64,000 bases of DNA, taken from Streptomyces sp. TN58. Its GTDB lineage: Bacteria > Actinomycetota > Actinomycetes > Streptomycetales > Streptomycetaceae. Below are positions 49,752 to 59,100 of the stretch, piece after piece (the stretch's first letter is position 1; each line of letters opens with the position of its first letter). Position numbers and translations under genes: made by a program. The notes beneath the pieces are model-generated. The model worked only from the letters and a program-made list of their open reading frames with translations, did no database searches and was not told where the DNA came from. The stretch lies in the NCBI RefSeq assembly GCF_001941845.1, contig NZ_CP018870.1:7106001-7170000 (forward strand). The letters are read 5' to 3'.

Positions 49752-52700
49752 GCGGCAACCTGACAGACACCGGGACGACGACCGAGACCGCACTGCTGCT
49801 CCAGGCAGGCGCCGTCCTCCCCAACGGCACCACCGGGGCCGGCGCCGACGCCGTCGACCTGACCGCCCGCACCTACCGCCACCCCGGCCTCGACGAGGAC
49901 CGCGTCGTCGTCCGCCTCGCCGCCGCCGAACTCGGCGCCGCCGAGGACCTCGCCGCCGGCTTCCTGGGCCTCGTACGCGACGAGGGCGAGCCGCCCGTCA
50001 TCGGCCTGAGCCGCCGCCAGGCACTCGGCTTCCCCGAATGGGTCCTCGTGCACCACCCCGAGGACGGCCACCACGCCCTCGCCGTCGTCCCCGAACTCGA
50101 CCGGATCGCCCGCCAGGCCAAGACCAAGCCCAAGGCCGCGCTCGACGCGTTCCTCGAACTGGCCGACCGCCTCGCCGCGTCCGTCCCGCACTTCCTGCCC
50201 CTCTTCCACGAGCAGGCGGCACGCATCTTCCTCGCCGTCGAGAACACCACCTACGCCGCCCAGCTGTTCGGCCGCGCCCGCAGCGCCGAGGCCCAGTACG
50301 GCCTGCCCGTCGACGAGGACCGCCTCGACTCCGTCTTCCTCGAATTCGCGCTGGCCGGCGCCCTGCCGGTGAAGGTCCTCTCCGGCTACGGCAAGGCACT
50401 GGCAGTCCGCGTCAGCCCCGACGAGGCCTACGAGCGCTTCCGCCGCCTGTGCGTACGCCGCACCGCCGGCGGACTGCCGCCCTCCGCGCAGGCCGCGGTC
50501 GAACTGCGCCGCCTCGCCCGCGCCGCCGGTCTGACCGGCACCGAACCCGAGCAGGACTACCTCGCCGAACTGCTGCCCCTGCCCGCCACCCTGCGCGCCG
50601 CCATCGGCTGGTGGAAGGCCCACCGCAGCGCCCTCACCGCACTCGCCCGCCGCGTCCCCGCCGTACGCGGCACGCTCCTCGGACTGACCCCGCCCAGCGG
50701 CGACGTCGACCTCACCGACCTGTGGCTGGACATCCTGGAGGAGTCCGGCGCCACCGCCGGACTGGCCGACGAGCACCTGCCCGAGGAGGAGCGCTGCGCC
50801 GACGGCGCCGCCGGCTGGCTCGAACGCTTCCACACCGCCCGCCACTCCGGCTGGGGACGCCGCCCCAGCAACCGGGTCCTCCTCGACCTCGTCGAGCGGT
50901 GCGCCCCGCGGCTGCGCGCCGAACTCGCCCGCCCCGGCAGGGAGGCCGGCCTGAAGGTCGGCGTCCTGGACGCCGACCTCCTCGACCTGCTGCTCACCCT
51001 CGACATCCCGGTCGTCTCGCCCGACGAAGACGACAAGCGGCACCGCCACGACACGCTGAACCTGTCGGACTGGTCCAGCCGCGACGAGCGCCGCGACCTG
51101 GCCGCGGTCGCCGCCGACCCCCGCTTCCGGCCCGCCTTCCGCCGGGCGCTGAACAACCTGGGCAGCGGCGGGGCCGACATCGTCCGGCTCGTCGCCGCCT
51201 CGCCCGGCGCCCGCCCGCTGCTCACCGAGTGGATGGTCGACGTCGCCCGCGCGTCCGTCGCCGCCGGCCTGCCCGGCGTCCCCGACGCCATCGAGCGGCT
51301 GACCTGGCTGCCCGCCGAGGCACTGGCCCTCGCCCCCGAGGAGGTCGCCGCCGCGGCCGCCGCCGACCTCGGGGAAACCCTCGCCCGCACCCTGCGCGGC
51401 GGCCTCTTCGAGGAGCTGGCCTGGCCCTCCTGGGAGAGCGCCATCGCCGAACTGACCCCCGGCAAGGACAGGAACGGCCTCACCATCGTCGAGGCATGGC
51501 CGTACCTCATCGTCGCCAACGCGACCCAGGTCCGCGTCATCGACGCCGACTCGACCGTCCTCACCCACGACCTGCGCGTGCCGGCGGGCTCCCACCGCCG
51601 CATGGGATTCCACTACGTCGACGGCGAACTGCTCGTCTTCTGGTCCGACTGGAGCGCCAACCGCGTCGAGGGCTACTGGCACTCCTCGCCCGGCACCGTC
51701 CTCACCCTCGACACCGACCGCAACTACTGGTCCCTGCGCAGCGACCACCTCTCCCTGCAACTGCCCGGCGGCGGGCGCACCACCGGCGGCGGCGTCCTGC
51801 ACCGCGGCGACACCCGGCTGCCCGACGAGCGGCCGCTCCTGTCCGACGGCACCTCGTACTGGGTGTGGCGCCAGGGCGACCGCGGCCACGACGGCGGCTG
51901 GCTCGAATACGACCCGGTCGGCGGCGCCCACGGACGCTCCTCCATGCCCGCCTTCTTCACCGACACCACCAGGGCCTACAACGGGAACGCCTCCTCCGGG
52001 TACTCCAGCCGGCTGCTGCCCACGCCCACCGTGGAAGGCTCCGTGCTCGGCGCACCCGTCGACGGCCTCCTCGGCTGGCACGCCGTACGCCTCCCCGACC
52101 ACGGCTGGGCCGGCACCGACACCGGCGGACGCACCGTCACCGTCCCCGAGGGCGGGGACAAGCCGGTGGCGGCCCTCGCCTTCCCGGGAGACGACCGCCC
52201 GCGCGCCCTCTCGCACAGCTGGCGCTCGCTCACCCTCACCGACCCCGACGGCGTCGTCACCGCCCAGACCCGCAACGACCGCCACGACACGCCCTTCAGC
52301 ACCGGCAGCGTGGACCTCCCGCCGCTCTCCCACTGGTACGCACTGCGCCCGCGCGACCCGCAGGGCTCGGCGGCGCTGCGCACGGCCGACCGAGAGACCG
52401 TCGGGGCCCTCCTGAAGGCGGCCGCCGCCGTGTCGAAGGCCACCGAGCTGCCGGACGTGGTGAGCGCGGCCCTGCCGCAGGTCACCGACCCGAAGCTGAT
52501 CGGCGGCATCGTCGAGGTCCTGCGGTTCGCCCTCGTCCAGCAGAAGGCCCTGGACCGCATCTCGGCCCGGCTCGACGCTGACACCGCCCCCGCCGAGGAC
52601 CGCGAGCGGGGGCCCGCCGACCGGCTGCTCGCCGCCGCCCTGGGCGGCCTGCTCGACCACTACCACTACCGCTACGACGACGACAGCGACGGCGCACACC

Positions 52701-54667
52701 ACACCCTGCGCCTCCTCGGCTCCGCCCGCGCCGCGACCGACGCCGCCGCCGTGCCCGGGCAGCTCCACTTCGACACCCCCGCCCTGCCGTACCACACCCT
52801 CACCTGGACGCCGCTGCTCGACCAGCCCGCGGCCGCGGCCTACCGGGCCGTCGCCGCGACGACCACCGGTGAACAGCGGACGGCCCTCCTCGCCGTGCTC
52901 GGCGAGGTGGACGCCCTCGGGATGGCCTCGGCCCGGGGCTCGGCCGGCACCTGGCGCCGGGTCGTGGTCCACCTCGGCCACGCCCACCTCACGGGGCCCG
53001 ACGGCCTCGACCGCAACCGCTACCACCGCAGCCTGCTGCCGCTGGGCGGCGGAGCCGTGCTCGCCATGACGGAGCAGGGCGAATCCGTGCCCGACGGCCA
53101 CGAGTTCGGAGCCCTCCTGCACGACCCCACCGGACGCTTCACCGTCCCCGGCCCCTACACCGTGCGCCGCGAGAGGCCCGTCGGCGACCCTGATCGGGAC
53201 CCGGGCTGGCTGGCCGCCTTCCTCGGGGCCGCCGCGGAGCACGGCCCGGCACCCTTCCGCCCGGAGGCCGCGGAGGAGTTCTCCCGGCTCACCGGGGTCT
53301 CCGGCGCCCTCGCCCGCCTGGTGGTCGCCGGGCTCCCGCACCTCGACAGCTACGAGCGCAACTTCCTGCCCGCGGAGACCCGTACGGCCCTCGGGGTCAA
53401 GGCGACCGACGCCGCCTACGCCCGTGACGAGCTCAGGAGCCTCGGCGCCGGAGTCCGGCGCGCCCTCGTCGCCGCCCTGCTGCCCGCCGACCCCGCCCGG
53501 CTGTGGAGCGAAGGCCCCGACGTGGCCGCCGCGGCCGAGCTGTGGAACCGGCGCGTGGGCCGCCGCACCCCCGTACCCGACTGGCTCGCCACGGAGGCCG
53601 CCCGCGCCGTCCGCGGCGGATGGCCCGCACCCCGGGTACTGGCCGCACTCCTCGACCCGGCCGCCTCCCGCGAGCTCTCCGTCGACGTGCCGTGGACGGT
53701 CAGGGGCGACCACGTGGAGCCCGCCGAGCCCGCCACCGACCCGTTCACCGCACAGGTCCTGACCGCGACCGTGGCGATGAGCGCATGGCTGGCCCACCGG
53801 CTGCCGGCCGGGGACCCCGTACGAGCGGCCCTGCCGCCCGCGCTGACCGCCGTACGGCAGAGGCTCGCCGCCCCCGGCCTGCTCCTGGAGATCGGCCACT
53901 ACACCAGCCTGTCGCACTTCCGGAAGACCGCCGGCACCCCGACCGAGACCGGCGAGGGCTACGAACGCTACGGCGCGGTCGTCATGGCCACCCACGACGA
54001 ACAGCCCAAGCCGGCGGTGCGGACGGCGCTGCTGGACTCCACCGGCTCCGACCCGTACCTGCCGGCGCTGCGCGGCGACGACCAGCAGCCCCTCGTGGCC
54101 GAGACGGCCCTGCGGACCGCCCACGACCCGCGCTTCGCCGCCCTGCTCGCCGACCCGGGCGCCCCGGCGGCCGGCACGGTCGACGCGGCGGGCACCTGGT
54201 GGCCGCAGGACCCGAGCCGATCGGTTCCCGAGCTGGTGGCCGAGGTCGGCGCCGAGTACGGGCTGGGCGCCGACGCGGCCGCCCTGTACCTGGCACTGCT
54301 CGCCATGCCCGACCCCACCGACCGCAACACCGCCCGGTGGACGGGCTGGAAGCCGGCCCGGCTCAAGGCCGCCCGCGCCGAACTGGCCGCCACCGACCTG
54401 GTGGTGTCGGCCGACCGCAGCCGCGCCGGACGCTCGCTGTTCCTCCCCGGTGGATGGGCCGACATGCCCTCCCCGGCCCTGCCGGTGGAGCAGTGGAAGC
54501 TGCCGATGTACGGCCTCACCCACGGCGGCCGCCCGCTGCTGGGCGTCCTGGCACCGGCCGAACCGGCCGCCGAGCTCTACCGCCGCGCCTGGCAGCGGAT
54601 CCGGGAGGGCGACGTCCCGCGCTTCCAGGAGCTCAAGGTGAAGCGCACCCGCGCCCGCCGCCGCTGA
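49748..54667 (+). CDS. Giant uncharacterised protein of the MoxR-VWA operon (1639 residues)
   Basis: A 1639-residue cytosolic protein with no recognised enzymatic motif. Residues about 1-560 and 850-1600 appear mostly helical and repeat-like. Residues about 580-830 are beta-rich and propeller-like (VEAWPYLIVANATQVRVIDADSTVLT, YVDGELLVFWSDWSANRVEGYW, GTVLTLDTDRNYW, LLSDGTSYWVWRQGD). The C-terminal 100 residues end in a basic KRTRARRR. It is coupled to the DUF4132-like gene by ATGA. In the related E. coli locus the analogous large protein is YehI/MolR (about 1200 residues). A scaffold or target protein of the MoxR ATPase is the natural guess. No start or length problem is apparent. Confidence 0.5.
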   Translation: MSGNLTDTGTTTETALLLQAGAVLPNGTTGAGADAVDLTARTYRHPGLDEDRVVVRLAAAELGAAEDLAAGFLGLVRDEGEPPVIGLSRRQALGFPEWVLVHHPEDGHHALAVVPELDRIARQAKTKPKAALDAFLELADRLAASVPHFLPLFHEQAARIFLAVENTTYAAQLFGRARSAEAQYGLPVDEDRLDSVFLEFALAGALPVKVLSGYGKALAVRVSPDEAYERFRRLCVRRTAGGLPPSAQAAVELRRLARAAGLTGTEPEQDYLAELLPLPATLRAAIGWWKAHRSALTALARRVPAVRGTLLGLTPPSGDVDLTDLWLDILEESGATAGLADEHLPEEERCADGAAGWLERFHTARHSGWGRRPSNRVLLDLVERCAPRLRAELARPGREAGLKVGVLDADLLDLLLTLDIPVVSPDEDDKRHRHDTLNLSDWSSRDERRDLAAVAADPRFRPAFRRALNNLGSGGADIVRLVAASPGARPLLTEWMVDVARASVAAGLPGVPDAIERLTWLPAEALALAPEEVAAAAAADLGETLARTLRGGLFEELAWPSWESAIAELTPGKDRNGLTIVEAWPYLIVANATQVRVIDADSTVLTHDLRVPAGSHRRMGFHYVDGELLVFWSDWSANRVEGYWHSSPGTVLTLDTDRNYWSLRSDHLSLQLPGGGRTTGGGVLHRGDTRLPDERPLLSDGTSYWVWRQGDRGHDGGWLEYDPVGGAHGRSSMPAFFTDTTRAYNGNASSGYSSRLLPTPTVEGSVLGAPVDGLLGWHAVRLPDHGWAGTDTGGRTVTVPEGGDKPVAALAFPGDDRPRALSHSWRSLTLTDPDGVVTAQTRNDRHDTPFSTGSVDLPPLSHWYALRPRDPQGSAALRTADRETVGALLKAAAAVSKATELPDVVSAALPQVTDPKLIGGIVEVLRFALVQQKALDRISARLDADTAPAEDRERGPADRLLAAALGGLLDHYHYRYDDDSDGAHHTLRLLGSARAATDAAAVPGQLHFDTPALPYHTLTWTPLLDQPAAAAYRAVAATTTGEQRTALLAVLGEVDALGMASARGSAGTWRRVVVHLGHAHLTGPDGLDRNRYHRSLLPLGGGAVLAMTEQGESVPDGHEFGALLHDPTGRFTVPGPYTVRRERPVGDPDRDPGWLAAFLGAAAEHGPAPFRPEAAEEFSRLTGVSGALARLVVAGLPHLDSYERNFLPAETRTALGVKATDAAYARDELRSLGAGVRRALVAALLPADPARLWSEGPDVAAAAELWNRRVGRRTPVPDWLATEAARAVRGGWPAPRVLAALLDPAASRELSVDVPWTVRGDHVEPAEPATDPFTAQVLTATVAMSAWLAHRLPAGDPVRAALPPALTAVRQRLAAPGLLLEIGHYTSLSHFRKTAGTPTETGEGYERYGAVVMATHDEQPKPAVRTALLDSTGSDPYLPALRGDDQQPLVAETALRTAHDPRFAALLADPGAPAAGTVDAAGTWWPQDPSRSVPELVAEVGAEYGLGADAAALYLALLAMPDPTDRNTARWTGWKPARLKAARAELAATDLVVSADRSRAGRSLFLPGGWADMPSPALPVEQWKLPMYGLTHGGRPLLGVLAPAEPAAELYRRAWQRIREGDVPRFQELKVKRTRARRR

Positions 54668-54861
54668 GCCGCCCGTAGGGGGTGACGTCCAAGTCCCGTC
54701 TGGGTGGCGGGGTCCGGCACGCTCGCTCGCCGCGTTGTCGTCGGTCGCCGACGCCCGCGTCGACTCCCTCCCGCGCCGTACGAGCGTACGCACCGGACCC
54801 CGCCACCCCCGCCCTCACGGGCGGCCGACGCCACTTCGACGACACCCTGGCCCGCCGCGGA

Positions 54862-54899
54862 GCCGGCGCGGCCCACCTGACACGGTGGGCCGCGCCGGC
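54862..54899 (+). promoter_or_regulatory. 15-bp intercistronic hairpin just before the MoxR gene
   Basis: GCCGGCGCGGCCCAC (54862-54876) pairs perfectly with GTGGGCCGCGCCGGC (54885-54899) around the loop CTGACACG. It lies 194 nt after the stop of the 1639-residue gene and 46 nt before the MoxR GTG. Such a stem can act as a partial terminator or an RNA-processing site that sets different amounts for the two halves of the operon. Confidence 0.65.
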
Positions 54900-54944
54900 C
54901 CCCACCACCCTTCGCACCCCGCGCACACCGCAGAGGAACCACCC

Positions 54945-56102
54945 GTGACCGTCACCGAACCATCCGCCCCGGCCGCCCGGCAGATGCTGCCCGCCGAAGA
55001 GCGGCACGCCGCCGAGCTCGCCTTCCTCGCCGCCCACGACACCGGCCCCCGGCCGCCCGGCTGGGCCCTGACCCCTCGCGCCGTCGTCACCTTCGTCTGC
55101 GGCAGCGACGGCACCGAACTGGCCCTGCCCAAGCGCCGCGCGGGCCTCCCGTCCAAGCTGGCCATCGCCCCCAAGTTCGTCGGCGAACGCGCCCTCGTGG
55201 AGCGGTGCGTCGTCACCCTCGCCGGAGAGCGCGGCCTGCTCCTCACCGGAGAGCCCGGCACCGCCAAGTCGATGCTGTCCGAACTGCTGGCCGCCGCCGT
55301 CTGCGGCACCAGCGCCCTGACCGTCCAGGGCACCGCCGGCACGACCGAGGACGCCTTCCGCTACGGCTGGAACTACGCGCTGCTGCTCGCCCAGGGCCCG
55401 AGCCCGGACGCCCTGGTCGACTCCCCGGTGCTCTCCGCCATGCGCACCGGGCGCGTCGTCCGGGTGGAGGAGATCACCCGCTGCCTGCCCGAGGTACAGG
55501 ACGCGCTCGTCTCGATCCTCTCGGACCGGCGGGTCAGTGTGCCCGAACTGACCTCGACCGAGGACGCCGTGGTCTCCGCCGCCCCCGGCTTCACCGTCAT
55601 CGCCACCGCCAACCTCCGCGACCGCGGCGTCTCCGAGATGTCCGCCGCCCTCAAGCGGCGCTTCAACTTCGAGACCGTCGCCCCCATCGCCGACGCGGAC
55701 GCGGAGGCCACCCTGATCCGCCGCCAGGCCGTCGCCGCCGTCCAGCGGGCCGGCGCCGCCTTCGGCGTGGACGACGCCGTGCTCGACGCGCTCGTCACCG
55801 TCTTCCGCGACCTGCGCTCGGGACGCTCCGCCGAGGGCTGGGACGTGGAACGCCCCGGCACGGTCATGTCCACCGCCGAGGCGGTCCAGGTGGCGGCCTC
55901 GCTGGGAGTCGCCGCCGCCTATCTGCCGGACGGGGACGTGCTGGACCTGCTGCCGGGGCACCTGCTGGGCGTCGTACGCAAGGACGACCCGGCCGACCAC
56001 GGAAGGCTGCTGGGGTACTGGGACGGCCCGGTCCGGCGCCGCGCCGAGGACGGCTCGGCGATGTGGCGCCGCCTCTGGGACCTGCGCGGGAGCCTGCGTT
56101 GA
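54945..56102 (+). CDS. MoxR-family AAA+ ATPase
   Basis: A 385-residue ATPase; the GTG at 54945 follows AGAGGAA. The N-terminal 90 residues are a helical lead-in. The AAA+ core has Walker A GEPGTAKS (about 102), a Walker B-like VRVEEITR (about 172, Glu in place of the usual first Asp), sensor 1 TVIATANLRD (about 217) and the Arg finger in ALKRRFNFE (about 236). The C-terminal lid follows (PGTVMSTAEAVQVAASLG). MoxR ATPases work with VWA proteins as chaperones that remodel or metal-load partners. Here the partner VWA lies in the next gene; the closest known analogue is E. coli YehL. The stop overlaps the next start as TTGA. Confidence 0.85.
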   Translation: MTVTEPSAPAARQMLPAEERHAAELAFLAAHDTGPRPPGWALTPRAVVTFVCGSDGTELALPKRRAGLPSKLAIAPKFVGERALVERCVVTLAGERGLLLTGEPGTAKSMLSELLAAAVCGTSALTVQGTAGTTEDAFRYGWNYALLLAQGPSPDALVDSPVLSAMRTGRVVRVEEITRCLPEVQDALVSILSDRRVSVPELTSTEDAVVSAAPGFTVIATANLRDRGVSEMSAALKRRFNFETVAPIADADAEATLIRRQAVAAVQRAGAAFGVDDAVLDALVTVFRDLRSGRSAEGWDVERPGTVMSTAEAVQVAASLGVAAAYLPDGDVLDLLPGHLLGVVRKDDPADHGRLLGYWDGPVRRRAEDGSAMWRRLWDLRGSLR

Positions 56103-59100
56103 CGCACACCGACCCGCGGGCCGCGGTCGACGCGCTCGCCGCGGCCCGCGCGCCCTACCTGATCGGGGTACGGCACCACAGCCCCGCGCTGGCCGCGGTG
56201 GTGCCGGCCCTGCTGGACGCCTCCGGCGCGGATGTCGTCTGCGTGGAGCTCCCGGCGGACTTCCAGCCGTGGCTGGAGCACCTGGCCGACCCGGAGACCG
56301 TCGCCCCCGTCGCCCTGGCGGGCACCGGCGAGGACGGCCGCCTGGCGTTCTACCCGTTCGCGGACTTCTCCCCGGAGCTGGCGGCCATCCGCTGGGCCCG
56401 CCGATCGGGCGCGGCCGTCCTGTGCTGCGACCTCCCCCTGTCCGACCCCGGCTGGACCCCCCGTCCGGCCGTCCCCCACCCGACCCCGCCCGCGGACGGC
56501 CCCGCCGCCCCGCCGCGGGCCGCGGACACCACGTCCACGTCGAGCCCGACCGCCGCCGCGGCGTCGGTCTCGGCGACCGCCACGGACAGGGCCTCGGCCT
56601 CGGTCTCGTCCGCGATCACGGCTGCGGCCTCGGGCACGGCCCCGACTTCGGCCGCGGCGACCGCCTCCGGAAGGGCTCCGGGCCCGGGTGCCGGCAGCGC
56701 CCCGGCACCGGGCACCGCCGACGTGCGGCACGCCGCCGCGGTCCCGGTCCCGGCGACCGCAGCGCCCTGCGCGGGCTCGGCCTCCGGCGTCGCTTCGGCC
56801 TCGGCCGCGTACCCGTCCGCCGCGCCGGCTTCTTCTGGGGCAAACACCCCGGCGCGGGATGCCGCCGCGGGCCCGGACGCGCCGACGGCAGCCGTCCCCT
56901 CCGGAACGCCCCAGGCGGGCACGGCTCCCGGGGGCGACACCGCTGCGGCAGGCGGCGGCCCGCGTCGCGCCGGCAGCTTCGCCGACGGGCTCACCGCCGC
57001 AGGCACGGGCCGTGACGGCGACGACCTGTGGGACCGAGCCGTCGAGGTCCTCGCACCGGGCTGCTCTCCGGAGGCCGTACGCAGGGCCGCGCTCGGCGTC
57101 GGCTGGGCCCTGCGCGAGGACGGCCCGATCCCGGACCGGGACCTCGCCCGTGAGGCCCACATGCGCGCCGTGATCGCCGGAGCCGCCGCCGGCGGCCACC
57201 GGGTGGCCGCCGTCATCGGCTCCTTCCACGCCCCGGCGCTCGTGACGCCGTCGGCGACCGCCGAGGCCGAGGCCGACGGACCGGACCTGCCGGGGACGAC
57301 CGCTGCGCCCCTCCCGACCGGGAGCGCCGCAGCGGAGTCCGCAGCCGCCCGGGGCACGGACAGCCCGCCCGCAGCCGGCCAGGGTTCCGCCGCAGACGCC
57401 GCAGACGCCGCAGACGCCGCCGACGGTGCCGCACCCGGTCACGCGGTCCGGTCCGCGCCGGGTCGACGCCCGGCCAAGGCCGACCCGGCCGAGTCGGACC
57501 CGGCCGGGTCGGTGGACGCCGCCGTCACCTCCCTCGTGCCGTACTCCTTCGACCTGCTCGACTCCCGCTCCGGATACCCCGCCGGCATCCGCGACCCGCT
57601 CTGGCAGCAGGCCGTCCTCCAGGCCGGCGGCGACCCCGAGCGGGTCCGGGAGGCGGCGTCCGTCGCCGTCACCGGACTCTGCCGGGAGCTGCGCCGGGCC
57701 GGACACACCGCCGGCACCGGCGAAGCGGCCGAGACGCTCCGCCTCGCCTGCGACCTCGCCGTCCTGCGCGGGCTCCCCGCGCCCGGCCGCGGCGAGCTCC
57801 TGGAAGCCGTCACCACCGTCCTCGGACAGGGCGAACCGCTCGGCCGGGGCCGGGCGCTGGCCCACGCCCTCGAAGCGGTGCTCGTCGGTGCCGCCCGCGG
57901 GCGGATCACCCCGCACGCCCCCCGCTCCGGGCTCGGCCCGTCCGTCGAGGCGGAACTCGCCGAGCTGCGCCTGCCGTGCCCCGAGGACCCCGCACCCCGC
58001 GAGATCCGCCTCGACCCGCTGCGCTCCGCCCTCGACGGCCGCCGCGAGGTCCTGCTCCAGCGCCTCCTCGTCTGCGGCGCGTCCTACGGGGAGCCGCTCA
58101 CGGTCGCCGCCACCGGCGACGGCACCGCCCTCGGCACCAAGTGGCGGCTGTCCTGGACGCCCTCCGTCCCGGCCCGGCTCGACCTCACCGGCGTGCGCGG
58201 CGTCACCGCCGCCCAGGCGGCCGCCGGGACGCTCGGCGAGACCGCCCGCCGTGCCGCCGCCGAAGGCGGCCCGACGCCGGCCCAGATCCTCGCCGGGCTG
58301 GCCGCCGCCGCGCGGTGCGACCTGCCCGAACTGGTCGACGTACGCCTCCACGAGGCGGCCGCCGTCCTGCCGCGGACGGCGACCCTGCCCGAACTCCTCG
58401 ACGCCGTCGACCTCCTGGAGGCCCTGCACCGCGGCCACCTCCCCGGCACCTCCGCCGCGTCCCGCGCCGCCTGCGCCGCGCTCACCGGCGAGCTCCTCGA
58501 AGCCGCCGTACGCTCTCTGCCCGGCCTCGCCGGCAGCGACGACCCGGCCGACGCCGCCGCCCTCGTGGCTTTCGCCGACCGGGCCTGCGCCCACCATCTG
58601 GGCCTGCGCACGGACGACGCCCTCGCCGCGCTCGCCGCCACCGCGTCGCCGCTGATGCAGGGCGCCGCCCTGGCCGTGCGGGTCCTCCTCGACCTCGACC
58701 CGGCCGAGGCGCTCGGCGACCGTGCCGCCGGATGGATCGACAGCACCGGCACCGCCGACAGCCGGCGCGCCCTGACCCGCCGGCTCGCCGGACTGCTCAC
58801 CGCCGCCGGCCCGTTGCTGCAGTCCTCGCCGGCCGCCCTCACCCCGCTCCTCGACCGCGTCGAGCACCTTGCCGACCAGGACTTCCTCGACCGTCTCCCC
58901 GCCCTGCGCGGCGGCTTCGACGCGCTCGCGCCGGCCGCCCGCGACCGGCTGCTGGACACGGTCACCGAGCGCCTCGGCGACCGCGTCGACCTCGCGCTCG
59001 ACGCACCGCCCGCGCTGCTCGCCCTCTGGGCCGCCGCCGACGCCGCCGGCCTCGCCGCCCTCAAGGCCCTTCCGCTGCCCCAGCCGCAGGAACCGCCTAC

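Noticed and set aside
49712..54793. An unbroken 1693-codon reading frame on the minus strand opposite the 1639-residue gene
   Set aside because: Long antisense frames are common in GC-rich genes because few stop codons occur; its translation is Gly/Val/Glu-rich low complexity and the plus-strand gene has coupled neighbours.
54682..54948. Possible 88-residue gene between the 1639-residue gene and MoxR
   Set aside because: Translation is Arg/Pro/Thr low complexity, no Shine-Dalgarno, and it contains the intercistronic hairpin.
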